Assembly (NCBI RefSeq): GCF_003862495.1
Contig: NZ_RRCH01000003.1
Location: 186,001 to 250,000, forward strand
DNA from: Halocatena pleomorpha
GTDB lineage: Archaea; Halobacteriota; Halobacteria; Halobacteriales; Haloarculaceae
Length of the DNA: 64,000 nt
Reading direction: 5' to 3'
The notes below the pieces were generated by a model. The model did not search any database, was not told where the DNA came from, and saw only the letters and a program-made list of their open reading frames with translations. Positions 50,815 through 58,092 of the stretch are shown piece after piece (the stretch's first letter is position 1; each line of letters begins with the position of its first letter). Made by a program: the position numbers and the translations under genes.

Positions 50815-51783
50815 TCACTCCGCCCAGTAGGCTTCGCCCGGTGTCGTCTCGAACACAGCTCGGTCGAGGAGATCGACCGCCTTTTCTAACCCTTCCCGTC
50901 CGCTCGTGAGTGAATCTTCGTGTTCAATGGAGAGCACACCGTCGTATCCTACCATCCGAAGCGTAGAGACGACATCCTTCCAGTGGGCTTCGTCGTGGCC
51001 GTAGCCGACCGAGCGGAACAGCCACGACCGGTTCGGTTCATCGGTGTAGGGGGTGGTATCGAGCACGCCTTTCAATCGTTCGTTCGACTCGTAGACGCGG
51101 GTGTCTTTGGCGTGAACGTGGTGAATGGCGTCGTGATCTCCGAGATACCGGATCGCTTCCAGCACGTCGATCCCTTGCCAGTAGAGGTGAGACGGATCGA
51201 AGTTGGCCCCGATGTGCTCGTTGGTCGCCTTTTGCAATCGGACCAGTCCCGTGGGTTCGTACACCAACATGTTGGGATGCATCTCGATACCGACATTCAC
51301 GCCGTGGGACGCCGCATGGTCAGCGATGTCGCCCCAGTAGTCGGTAGCGACCTCCCACTGGTATTCGTGGCTCTCGGCGTGTTCAGGAGGCCACGGCGCG
51401 GTGATCCAGTTCGGCGTTTCGTCGTTCGGACCGCCACCCGGTAGCCCCGAAAAGCACGTTACGGTGTCGACGCCGAGTTGATCAGCGAGTCGAATCGCTT
51501 CCCGAAGCTCAGTGTCGGCCCGATCAGCACGCGTTTCGTCGGGATGCAGCGGGTTGTTGTGGGTCGCAAGCGCTGAGATCGAGAGACCGTTCGTTTCCAG
51601 TTGTTCGTGAAGCTCTGCTTGTCGATCCTCCGCGTCGAGAAACTCCGATCGGGGGAGGTGCTCGGATTCGGTAAAACCGCCGGTTCCGAGTTCCACCGCC
51701 TCGACGCCGAGTTCCGATAGATACTCGAACGCCTCATTTCGTGGTTGATCGTCGAGGACCGCTGTCAGAACACCGATCTGCAT
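50815..51783 (-). CDS. Sugar phosphate isomerase/epimerase (xylose-isomerase-like TIM barrel)
   Basis: TIM-barrel protein of 322 residues. Metal-binding barrel positions appear in ISALATHNNPLHPDE, VNVGIEMHPNMLVYEP (Glu near 158), IGANFDPSHLYWQG (Asp/His near 190), IHHVHAKDTRVYE and GVLSIEHEDSL (Glu near 295). Members isomerise or epimerise sugars or keto-sugars with divalent metal. Start 51783 is chosen because a TTTATT box lies about 27 bases upstream; the much longer open frame to 52206 overlaps the ThuA gene and is spurious. It is second in the sugar cluster. Confidence 0.9.
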   Translation of the reverse strand: MQIGVLTAVLDDQPRNEAFEYLSELGVEAVELGTGGFTESEHLPRSEFLDAEDRQAELHEQLETNGLSISALATHNNPLHPDETRADRADTELREAIRLADQLGVDTVTCFSGLPGGGPNDETPNWITAPWPPEHAESHEYQWEVATDYWGDIADHAASHGVNVGIEMHPNMLVYEPTGLVRLQKATNEHIGANFDPSHLYWQGIDVLEAIRYLGDHDAIHHVHAKDTRVYESNERLKGVLDTTPYTDEPNRSWLFRSVGYGHDEAHWKDVVSTLRMVGYDGVLSIEHEDSLTSGREGLEKAVDLLDRAVFETTPGEAYWAE

Positions 51784-51807
51784 GAGAGTTGAATTATTTC
51801 TAATACC

Positions 51808-51813
51808 AATAAA
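51808..51813 (-). promoter_or_regulatory. TATA box (TTTATT) of the isomerase/epimerase gene
   Basis: Within GTTTATTGG on the minus strand, about 27 bases before the ATG at 51783. It decides the start. Confidence 0.6.
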
Positions 51814-51853
51814 CGTTTTGGGGATCCCGCGCTGATCCCTCGGTGCCCAGCGG

Positions 51854-52594
51854 TCAGTGAACGGTTCGGTTGTCGGTCGTGTCGATTGACTCGATCGGAT
51901 CGCTGTTGCCGAACGTCGGAGTTGGACTGTCACCGGGTGCAGCCCACGCGACGGCGTTGGCGAGGATCTGCTGTACTGTCTCCTCGTGATAGATCGGATA
52001 CGTCTCGTGGCCGGGGCGGAAATAGAAGACGCGTCCGTTACCGCGGGTGTAACAACAGCCCGATCGGAACAGCTCCCCGCCTCCGAACCACGACAGGAAC
52101 ACCAGCGACTCGGGTGGTGGAACGTCGAAACGCTCCCCGTACATCTCCGTTTCGGGTAGTTCAACGTACTCGGGAAGCCCCTCCGCGATCGGGTGGCTCG
52201 GCTCAATGACCCACAGCCGTTCAGTTTCGGCTGCTTCGCGCCACTTGAGCGAACAGCTCGTTCCTAACAGTCGTCGGAAGATCTTCGAGTAGTGTCCGGA
52301 GTGGAGAACGATCAGCCCCATGCCTTCGAGGACGCGTTCGTGAACGCGATCGACCACCGCGTCGTTGACCTCCTCGTGGGCGTCGTGTCCCCACCACGTC
52401 AACACGTCCGTTTCCGCGAGAACGGTCTCGCTCAACCCGTGTTCCGGTTCATCGAGTGTGGCCGTTTGCGTCTCGAAGCCGTGATTAGCAAGCCCATCAG
52501 CGATGACCGTATGAATGCCATCTGGATACACAGAAGCGACGACATCAGCCTCACGTTCGTGCCGGTATTCGTTCCACACAGTAACCGTCGTCAT
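51854..52594 (-). CDS. ThuA domain protein
   Basis: Protein of 246 residues with the glutamine-amidotransferase-like ThuA fold: [37 protein letters not shown]-like strand ([20 protein letters not shown]), [19 protein letters not shown], the [20 protein letters not shown] segment and [19 protein letters not shown]. ThuA proteins act with Gfo/Idh oxidoreductases on disaccharides, and some work on 3-keto-glycosides. Here it is first in a leftward four-gene sugar cluster with that partner. Exact reaction unknown. Confidence 0.88.
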   Translation of the reverse strand: MTTVTVWNEYRHEREADVVASVYPDGIHTVIADGLANHGFETQTATLDEPEHGLSETVLAETDVLTWWGHDAHEEVNDAVVDRVHERVLEGMGLIVLHSGHYSKIFRRLLGTSCSLKWREAAETERLWVIEPSHPIAEGLPEYVELPETEMYGERFDVPPPESLVFLSWFGGGELFRSGCCYTRGNGRVFYFRPGHETYPIYHEETVQQILANAVAWAAPGDSPTPTFGNSDPIESIDTTDNRTVH

Positions 52595-52618
52595 ACCACA
52601 CCATCCCCTACCGGCGTG

Positions 52619-53089
52619 TTAATCGTTCGGGTCCGACGGATCGACCGAGTTGTTATCAGCAGTACGCTCGGGGCGTCTCTTCGATTGCCACTGCCGGTAC
52701 TGGTCCGGATCGACCGTCAGTGCCTGATCGACACACTGCTGTGTGACCGTATCGAGTTGCTTGCTGACGGTGTGAATCTCGTGACGCAAGTACTGGGTTT
52801 CTAATGGGTTGGTCGTCTCATCGTGTTGTTCAAGGAGCGTTTCGAGCACCTCAAGCAGGCTCAGTACGGTGTCTACATTCTCGTTCGGATACGTGTGTCC
52901 ACACGGGTGTAGAGTCCGCACCGGCTCCAGTGTCTCCGTTCCGAACGGTGATTCGGACGGATCCAGATTTTCATCAAGAAGCAGTTGGATCGTGGGAGGA
53001 TCCGAATCAGTCCGAGAGGAACGGACCCGGTTCCACGTCTCGATGGCGTCTGGAACCGCCCCACACGACGGACAGACGAATCGTACCAT
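52619..53089 (-). CDS. Hypothetical zinc-finger-like protein
   Basis: Protein of 156 residues with a CPSC pair at residues 5-8 (RFVCPSCGAVPDAIETWNR) and a second CxH-type pair (LHPCGHTYPNENV) near 62-65, which together could bind one zinc. A helical region follows (VLSLLEVLETLLEQHDE) and then a charged tail. No known family recognised. It ends 24 bases before the ThuA start and could share its mRNA. Confidence 0.6.
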   Translation of the reverse strand: MVRFVCPSCGAVPDAIETWNRVRSSRTDSDPPTIQLLLDENLDPSESPFGTETLEPVRTLHPCGHTYPNENVDTVLSLLEVLETLLEQHDETTNPLETQYLRHEIHTVSKQLDTVTQQCVDQALTVDPDQYRQWQSKRRPERTADNNSVDPSDPND

Positions 53090-53329
53090 AACGGATGATC
53101 ACCTGTAAACCGACTAAATTTCGTTGCCTGCGCTCACAGCGGGTTTTTCCGTTAACCGTTCTCACGAACGGCTAGCAGCGACTGCAACAAACGAGTGCTG
53201 GCGGTATGGAATGACAGCAGTTGGACCCATTCGGGATGGATACGGTTGCCAGCTACAACTGTCTATAATAGACTGGTTACAAAAACTATTGTGGTGGATC
53301 AACGAGTGATTTGACCGGGATGTGGGGGT

Positions 53330-53506
53330 GTGGCTTTATTCCGTTGGAAACGAAACCTGACGACTGTGCTAGCGTACGCTGGGATCGAGTGGGTGAGTGA
53401 AACGTTCGGTCCGTTTCTCATTCCGCCCATCTTGTTCGTCGGTGGTGGGATCGGCTATGGCATCTTGTTACTTCTCAGTCGCCGCGGCTGGTCGCAGTTC
53501 GGGTAG
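53330..53506 (+). CDS. Small single-helix membrane protein
   Basis: Open frame of up to 58 residues from a GTG (alternative GTG at 53366 gives 46 residues). The core WVSETFGPFLIPPILFVGGG and the helix IGYGILLLLSRRGW form one membrane segment with positive residues after it. A TTTATT at 53335-53340 lies at the right distance for the shorter start. Small proteins of this kind are common upstream of haloarchaeal genes, but I cannot name a family. It ends 52 bases before the M24 peptidase. Confidence 0.5.
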   Translation: MALFRWKRNLTTVLAYAGIEWVSETFGPFLIPPILFVGGGIGYGILLLLSRRGWSQFG

Positions 53507-53529
53507 CGTCTCCGACGCGACAGCCAACG

Positions 53530-53534
53530 TTTAC
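53530..53534 (+). promoter_or_regulatory. TATA-like box (TTTAC) of the M24 peptidase gene
   Basis: Within CGTTTACTTC, about 27 bases before the ATG at 53559. Supports this start over the longer frame opening at 53397. Confidence 0.45.
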
Positions 53535-53558
53535 TTCATTGGGAATAAGATAGATGAT

Positions 53559-54731
53559 ATGCAGCCCGATACTTCGGATCTAGACAGATTCCTCACTGAT
53601 CGGAATGATGATGGCTATCTCATCGACGCGGACGGCGAGTTTCCGGATCAACGCTATCTGTCCGGGTTCAGCGCCCCCGATCCGTTCGTAACGGTGTACG
53701 CGGACGGCGTTCACATGCTGGTGTCAAGCCTCGAATACGGTCGGGCGAAGCGAGAGAGCAACGCGGAAACGGTCGCCCGATACAGCGATTTCGACTACCG
53801 GAAAAAACGCGGTCAGTACGGACAAACCGAGGCGAAAAACCGTGTCATTGCTGCGTTTCTGAAACGACACGGAGTCACATCGGTTTCGGTGCCCGAACGG
53901 TTCCCCCTGTCGAGTGCCGACGGACTGCGCGATCTCGGTATCTCTGTGACAGTCGATACCGAGAGCATGATCACGCAACTGCGCGCGGTCAAAACGGACG
54001 AGGAGATCGAACGGATCCGCACCGCTCAGCGGGCGAACGAGGCGGCGATGGGTCGCGCCGAGGCGCTCATCAGGGAGGCAACAATCGAGTCAGATGTACT
54101 CGTTCACGATGGGGAAGTGTTGACCAGCGAGCGCCTTCGTCGTGAGATCGAGATGGAACTCCTCCGAAACGACCACGCTCTCGATGAAACCATCGTCGCG
54201 TGTGGGGCCGACGCAGCCGATCCCCACGACCGGGGGAGCGGACCGCTTGCGCCACACGAAAGCATCATTATCGACATCTTCCCGCGCGGAAAGGAGTCGA
54301 AATACTTCGCGGATATGACCCGGACGTTCGTGAAGGGAACACCGTCTGAGACGATCCAGGAGTGGTACGACCTCACCCACACGGCCCAGCAAGCCGCGTT
54401 CGATGTCATCGAAGCCGGAGTGTCCGGTGGTGACGTTCATACTGCCGTCTGTGACGTGTATGAGGCTGCTGGCGAGCCGACGCTCAGAAGCGACGAATCG
54501 ACCGAAACAGGGTTCATCCACAGCACTGGGCACGGAATCGGCTTAGACGTTCACGAACAGCCGCGGCTCGCACCGGGGGGAGAGCAACTGGAAGTAGGCC
54601 ACATCGTCACTGTCGAGCCGGGACTGTACGATCCTGCTGTCGGCGGAGTTCGGATCGAGGACTTCGGTGTCGTCACCGAAGATGGCTTCGAGAACTTCAC
54701 CGAGTATCCGAAACAGTTGGTTGTGGAGTGA
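53559..54731 (+). CDS. M24 family (Xaa-Pro) metallopeptidase
   Basis: Protein of 390 residues. An N-terminal creatinase-like domain (about 1-135) precedes the pita-bread catalytic domain. The two-metal ligands are visible: Asp in IIIDIFPRG and FADMTRTFV (near 245-258), His in HSTGHGIGLDVHE near 325, Glu in TVEPGLYDP near 356 and Glu in VRIEDFGVV near 370. It cleaves X-Pro dipeptides or N-terminal residues. Start 53559 (MQPDTSD) is set by the promoter box and by the natural domain start. Confidence 0.92.
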   Translation: MQPDTSDLDRFLTDRNDDGYLIDADGEFPDQRYLSGFSAPDPFVTVYADGVHMLVSSLEYGRAKRESNAETVARYSDFDYRKKRGQYGQTEAKNRVIAAFLKRHGVTSVSVPERFPLSSADGLRDLGISVTVDTESMITQLRAVKTDEEIERIRTAQRANEAAMGRAEALIREATIESDVLVHDGEVLTSERLRREIEMELLRNDHALDETIVACGADAADPHDRGSGPLAPHESIIIDIFPRGKESKYFADMTRTFVKGTPSETIQEWYDLTHTAQQAAFDVIEAGVSGGDVHTAVCDVYEAAGEPTLRSDESTETGFIHSTGHGIGLDVHEQPRLAPGGEQLEVGHIVTVEPGLYDPAVGGVRIEDFGVVTEDGFENFTEYPKQLVVE

Positions 54732-54752
54732 CGCCGGCACGGTCGGACAGGC

Positions 54753-54761
54753 TTTTATATA
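54753..54761 (+). promoter_or_regulatory. TATA box (TTTTATATA) of the prephenate dehydrogenase gene
   Basis: Centred about 25 bases before the ATG at 54782; strong leaderless promoter. Confidence 0.6.
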
Positions 54762-54781
54762 CTGCAGAGGAATCGCGCAGC

Positions 54782-55504
54782 ATGAACGTACTCGTCGTCG
54801 GCGCTGGCGAGATGGGAACGTGGTTCGGTGGGGCAGTTCATGCGTCGGTCGCGTACGCGGACCGCAACAGGGCGGCTGCGGAGACCGCTGCTGCCGCGAC
54901 GGACGGCCGCGCTGTCGGTCTCGACACGACTGAGCAGTTCGATGTCGTCTGTTTCGCGGTGCCGATCCCTGCCGTTTCGGACGCGATCGCCGCCCACGCC
55001 GACCGCGCCACCCGCGCAGTGGTTGATATCACTGGGATCATGGAACCCGCTGTCGCTGCCATGCGGACACACGCGTCCGAGCACGAACGCGTGAGTCTGC
55101 ACCCGTTGTTCGGAGCCGCATACGCCCCAGGACGGATCGCCGTGGTGGCCGACGAATCCGGTCCCGTCACCGATCGGATCCGATCGACGTTGCTCGAACG
55201 CGGCAATGAACTGTTCGAGACCACTGCTGTCGAACACGATCGTTCGATGTCGACCGTCCAAGCCAAAACGCACGCCGCAATTCTCGCGTTCGGACTGGCG
55301 AGTGAACCGGTTCGAGAGGAGTTCCACACCCCGGTGTCCGAGCAGCTTTCGGCGCTCACGGACCGAGTCACTGGCGGTGATCCGGACGTGTACGCAGAGA
55401 TCCAAGCGGCGTTTGGGGGTGCCGAGGATGTCGCGGCCGCCACGCGCCGCATCGCTGAGGCGGACGCCGAAACGTTCGAAACCCTCTACCGCGACGCCCG
55501 ATAA
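54782..55504 (+). CDS. tyrA: Prephenate dehydrogenase
   Basis: Oxidises prephenate to 4-hydroxyphenylpyruvate in Tyr synthesis. 240 residues: NAD-binding VLVVGAGEMGTWFG at the start, then CFAVPIPAVSDAIAAHA, VDITGIMEPAVAAMR, and the conserved LHPLFGAAYAPGRI near 104. The C-terminal helical dimerisation part is short, typical for archaeal TyrA. It acts downstream of the chorismate mutase at 17.2 kb. The next gene follows after 18 bases, in the same orientation. Confidence 0.92.
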   Translation: MNVLVVGAGEMGTWFGGAVHASVAYADRNRAAAETAAAATDGRAVGLDTTEQFDVVCFAVPIPAVSDAIAAHADRATRAVVDITGIMEPAVAAMRTHASEHERVSLHPLFGAAYAPGRIAVVADESGPVTDRIRSTLLERGNELFETTAVEHDRSMSTVQAKTHAAILAFGLASEPVREEFHTPVSEQLSALTDRVTGGDPDVYAEIQAAFGGAEDVAAATRRIAEADAETFETLYRDAR

Positions 55505-55522
55505 CCGGACGTATCCGAGGCG

Positions 55523-56926
55523 ATGAACGACGACCAACGAACACAGGTGCGTGACAACGCTCGCTACCTGCGCAACGTCCGCCCGATCGATCCCGAAGAG
55601 CTGTATGAGTACGTCGAGGGGCAGCCCCATCCCGCGGCTGTCAGACAGGTGTTACGCGAACAGGCGTTCGAACTCGAACTGATCGAACAGGACGATGTTT
55701 TCGTCCCCGTTCCTGAGAAACCCGTCGAGGTTCCGTTTGACGGCGTCAGCGTTCCGACGGAGCACACCGAGCGACTCGACGCCCTGCTGTGTGAGCGGTT
55801 CGGGGCTGACTGGTCGACCGGCGAATCGGGCGAGCAACTCCGGGAGATCATCGTTCAGATCAAAGACGATTACCTCCATCAGCGTCCAGTTGAGTACGAT
55901 CGTGACACCGCGCTCGCGTACGCTATATACCACCTATATGATAATTATGCAGTTATACAGCACGCGCTGATGGAGTTGATTCGCGGGAATTTGGTGGACC
56001 ACCGGCTTCGCGTGTTGGACATCGGGGCGGGCGTCGGTGGACCGGCCTTAGGACTGCTCGACCTTCTGGAGCCGTGTCTGATCGACTACCACGCCGTTGA
56101 GCCGAGCGCGGCCGCATCAGTGTTCGAGTCACTCGTAGCGCCAGGCCGCAACCAGTCGGTCACGGTTCACCGCACCCGTGCAGAAGCGTTCGAACCGGCC
56201 GCGGAGTACGACTTAGTGCTGTTCGCCAACGTTTTGAGTGAACTGAACGATCCGGTGTCAACGGTTGATCGTTATTTGGACGCACTCACACCGGACGGAA
56301 CGTGTCTGTTGCTCGCGCCGGCCGATCGGAACACGGCAACGGGACTCCGTGAAACCGAGCGAACGCTGGCCGACGAGTTGGGATACACGGTGTACGCACC
56401 AACAGTTCGGCTGTGGCCGGAGTTGACACCGAGTTCCCGAGCAGAGGCGTGGTCGTTCGATGTCGAACCAGACGTGTCGGTGCCGTCGGTGCAGAGACGG
56501 CTCGCAGACGCAGCGTCAGAAACCGCGGAAACCGACGCCTCGGCGTTCATCAACACCGACGTGCAGTATGCGTACTCGATGCTCCGCCGGGACGACCGCC
56601 AACAGGTCACGATCACTCCTGATTCCTCGCGGTTCACACCGATGGCCGACACAGAAACCCACGTTTCGGACCGAATCGATCTCCTCTCTGTGAAGTTGAG
56701 CCACGATCTCGGCGGGGAGCATCCGCTGTTTCTGATCGGGGATGGAAGCCAGCAGATCGACCACTTCGCGGTGCTCGTCCACGAAACCGGACTTAACGAC
56801 GCACTCATCCACACGCCGTACGGCGGGCTGCTCGCGTTCGAGAACGCCCTCGTGCTCTGGAACGATGACGAATCGGCGTACAATCTGGTCGTGGACGGGG
56901 AAACGGTCGTGGATCGACTAGCGTAA
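55523..56926 (+). CDS. Rsm22-like small-subunit ribosomal methyltransferase
   Basis: Protein of 467 residues. An N-terminal helical part (about 1-140, with the conserved AYAIYHLYDNYAVIQHALME) is followed by a SAM-binding fold with motif I LRVLDIGAGVGGPALGLL near 157 and YDLVLFANVLSELNDP near 233. C-terminal half has LAPADRNTATGLRET and YAYSMLRRDDRQQ. This pattern matches the Rsm22 / COG5459 family, whose mitochondrial members help build small ribosomal subunits. Exact methyl target unknown. Probably co-transcribed with tyrA. Confidence 0.82.
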   Translation: MNDDQRTQVRDNARYLRNVRPIDPEELYEYVEGQPHPAAVRQVLREQAFELELIEQDDVFVPVPEKPVEVPFDGVSVPTEHTERLDALLCERFGADWSTGESGEQLREIIVQIKDDYLHQRPVEYDRDTALAYAIYHLYDNYAVIQHALMELIRGNLVDHRLRVLDIGAGVGGPALGLLDLLEPCLIDYHAVEPSAAASVFESLVAPGRNQSVTVHRTRAEAFEPAAEYDLVLFANVLSELNDPVSTVDRYLDALTPDGTCLLLAPADRNTATGLRETERTLADELGYTVYAPTVRLWPELTPSSRAEAWSFDVEPDVSVPSVQRRLADAASETAETDASAFINTDVQYAYSMLRRDDRQQVTITPDSSRFTPMADTETHVSDRIDLLSVKLSHDLGGEHPLFLIGDGSQQIDHFAVLVHETGLNDALIHTPYGGLLAFENALVLWNDDESAYNLVVDGETVVDRLA

Positions 56927-56973
56927 CGGTCGATAACGGGTCCTTTTTCGTCATCCACCCGAATCACCACGAA

Positions 56974-57762
56974 ATGAACATCCTGCTCACGAACGACGAC
57001 GGCATCGAGGAAACAGGACTGTACGCGCTGTACACCGCACTGTCGGACGTTGGTGACGTGACGGCGATCGCGCCCGCGAGCGACCAAAGCGCAGTCGGTC
57101 GTGCGATGTCGCAGCAGGTCGAAGTCGACTCCCACGAGCTCGGATACGCGGTCGATGGCACACCCGCCGACTGTGTCGTGGTCGGGATGCAGGCGCTCGA
57201 TACGGCGTTCGATCTCGTCGTTTCTGGCTGTAATCGTGGTGCGAACCTCGGGGCGTACGTGCTCGGTCGGTCGGGAACGGTGAGTGCCGCCGTCGAGGCG
57301 ACGTTTTTCGACGTGCCAGCGATGGCCGTTTCGATGTACATTCCGGGTGGTGATATCGACTTCCGTTCGTTCGAACCGTCCGTAGCAGAGTACGAGGAAC
57401 CGGCGCGTGCGACGCGGTATCTCGCGGAGACGACCCTCGAATCAGGAGTTTTCGAGCACGCAGATTACCTGAACGTCAACATACCGATGACCGAGGAAGG
57501 ACCGTGTGATATGAAGATCACCAAACCGTCACGAATCTACGAAATCGACGCGATCGAGAACGAGGATCACATCGTTCTGCGAGATCGAATCTTCGATCAG
57601 CTCGCGGACGGAACCATCGACGACCCGGACGGTACCGACCGACGAGCCATCGTCGACGGCCGCGTCAGTGTCTCACCCCTCACCGCACCGCACTCAATGA
57701 ACAATCACGAGACACTGACGGAACTCGCCAGTGATTACGCACACAGAGTAACGCCAGAGTGA
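56974..57762 (+). CDS. surE: 5'/3'-nucleotidase SurE
   Basis: Metal-dependent nucleotidase and phosphatase of 262 residues acting on nucleoside monophosphates. The metal-binding start NILLTNDDGIEETGLYAL and the active-site loop VVSGCNRGANLGAYVLGRSG (near 84-102) are intact, followed by YLNVNIPMTE and the final SVSPLTAPHSMNN. Normal length. 47 bases after the Rsm22-like gene. It converges on the small gene at 57783. Confidence 0.94.
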   Translation: MNILLTNDDGIEETGLYALYTALSDVGDVTAIAPASDQSAVGRAMSQQVEVDSHELGYAVDGTPADCVVVGMQALDTAFDLVVSGCNRGANLGAYVLGRSGTVSAAVEATFFDVPAMAVSMYIPGGDIDFRSFEPSVAEYEEPARATRYLAETTLESGVFEHADYLNVNIPMTEEGPCDMKITKPSRIYEIDAIENEDHIVLRDRIFDQLADGTIDDPDGTDRRAIVDGRVSVSPLTAPHSMNNHETLTELASDYAHRVTPE

Positions 57763-57782
57763 AGCCGCTTAGAACGAATCGA

Positions 57783-58004
57783 TCAGATCCTGTCGAACAG
57801 ATCGCACACGTCGTCGGGATGTGCGACGATGAACTCGTTGTCGCGGCGTATTCGGTTGGACGACGGAAGGAATACGAGATGTTCCTCCCCTCGACAGTGA
57901 GTGCTCGCCACCTCCCAACTGTCGATATCGTAGCCCAGATCCTGTTCAAGATCAGGATCTGGCGGTTGTTTGTTCCAGTCTGAGATGTCGTTCTCACTCG
58001 TCAT
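57783..58004 (-). CDS. Small conserved haloarchaeal protein
   Basis: Acidic protein of 73 residues: DWNKQPPDPDLEQDLGYDID, then EHLVFLPSSN and NEFIVAHPDDVCDLFDRI. No domain, signal peptide or helix anchor. I recall similar short proteins in haloarchaea but not a reliable family name. Start 58004 (MTSENDIS). An inverted repeat of ten bases at 57935-57962 lies inside its coding sequence. It lies just downstream of the large beta-helix gene, in the same direction. Confidence 0.65.
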   Translation of the reverse strand: MTSENDISDWNKQPPDPDLEQDLGYDIDSWEVASTHCRGEEHLVFLPSSNRIRRDNEFIVAHPDDVCDLFDRI

Positions 58005-58092
58005 CGTCCGTGGCTCGCTTCGACCGACCGGATAGAGAGATCCGGCAACTGATATCTCGAGATGTGACTTTCGTTGCGTACATCTGTGTCCG

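Noticed and set aside
50815-52206. 463-codon version of the isomerase/epimerase reaching into the ThuA gene
   Set aside because: The first 141 residues lie over the ThuA gene in another frame and are Arg/Ser-rich shadow; a TATA box marks the start at 51783.
57935-57962. Ten-base inverted repeat CCAGATCCTG/CAGGATCTGG as a terminator or operator
   Set aside because: It lies inside the coding sequence of the small gene at 57783-58004 (Asp-Leu-Glu-Gln-Asp-Leu) and follows from repeated codons.
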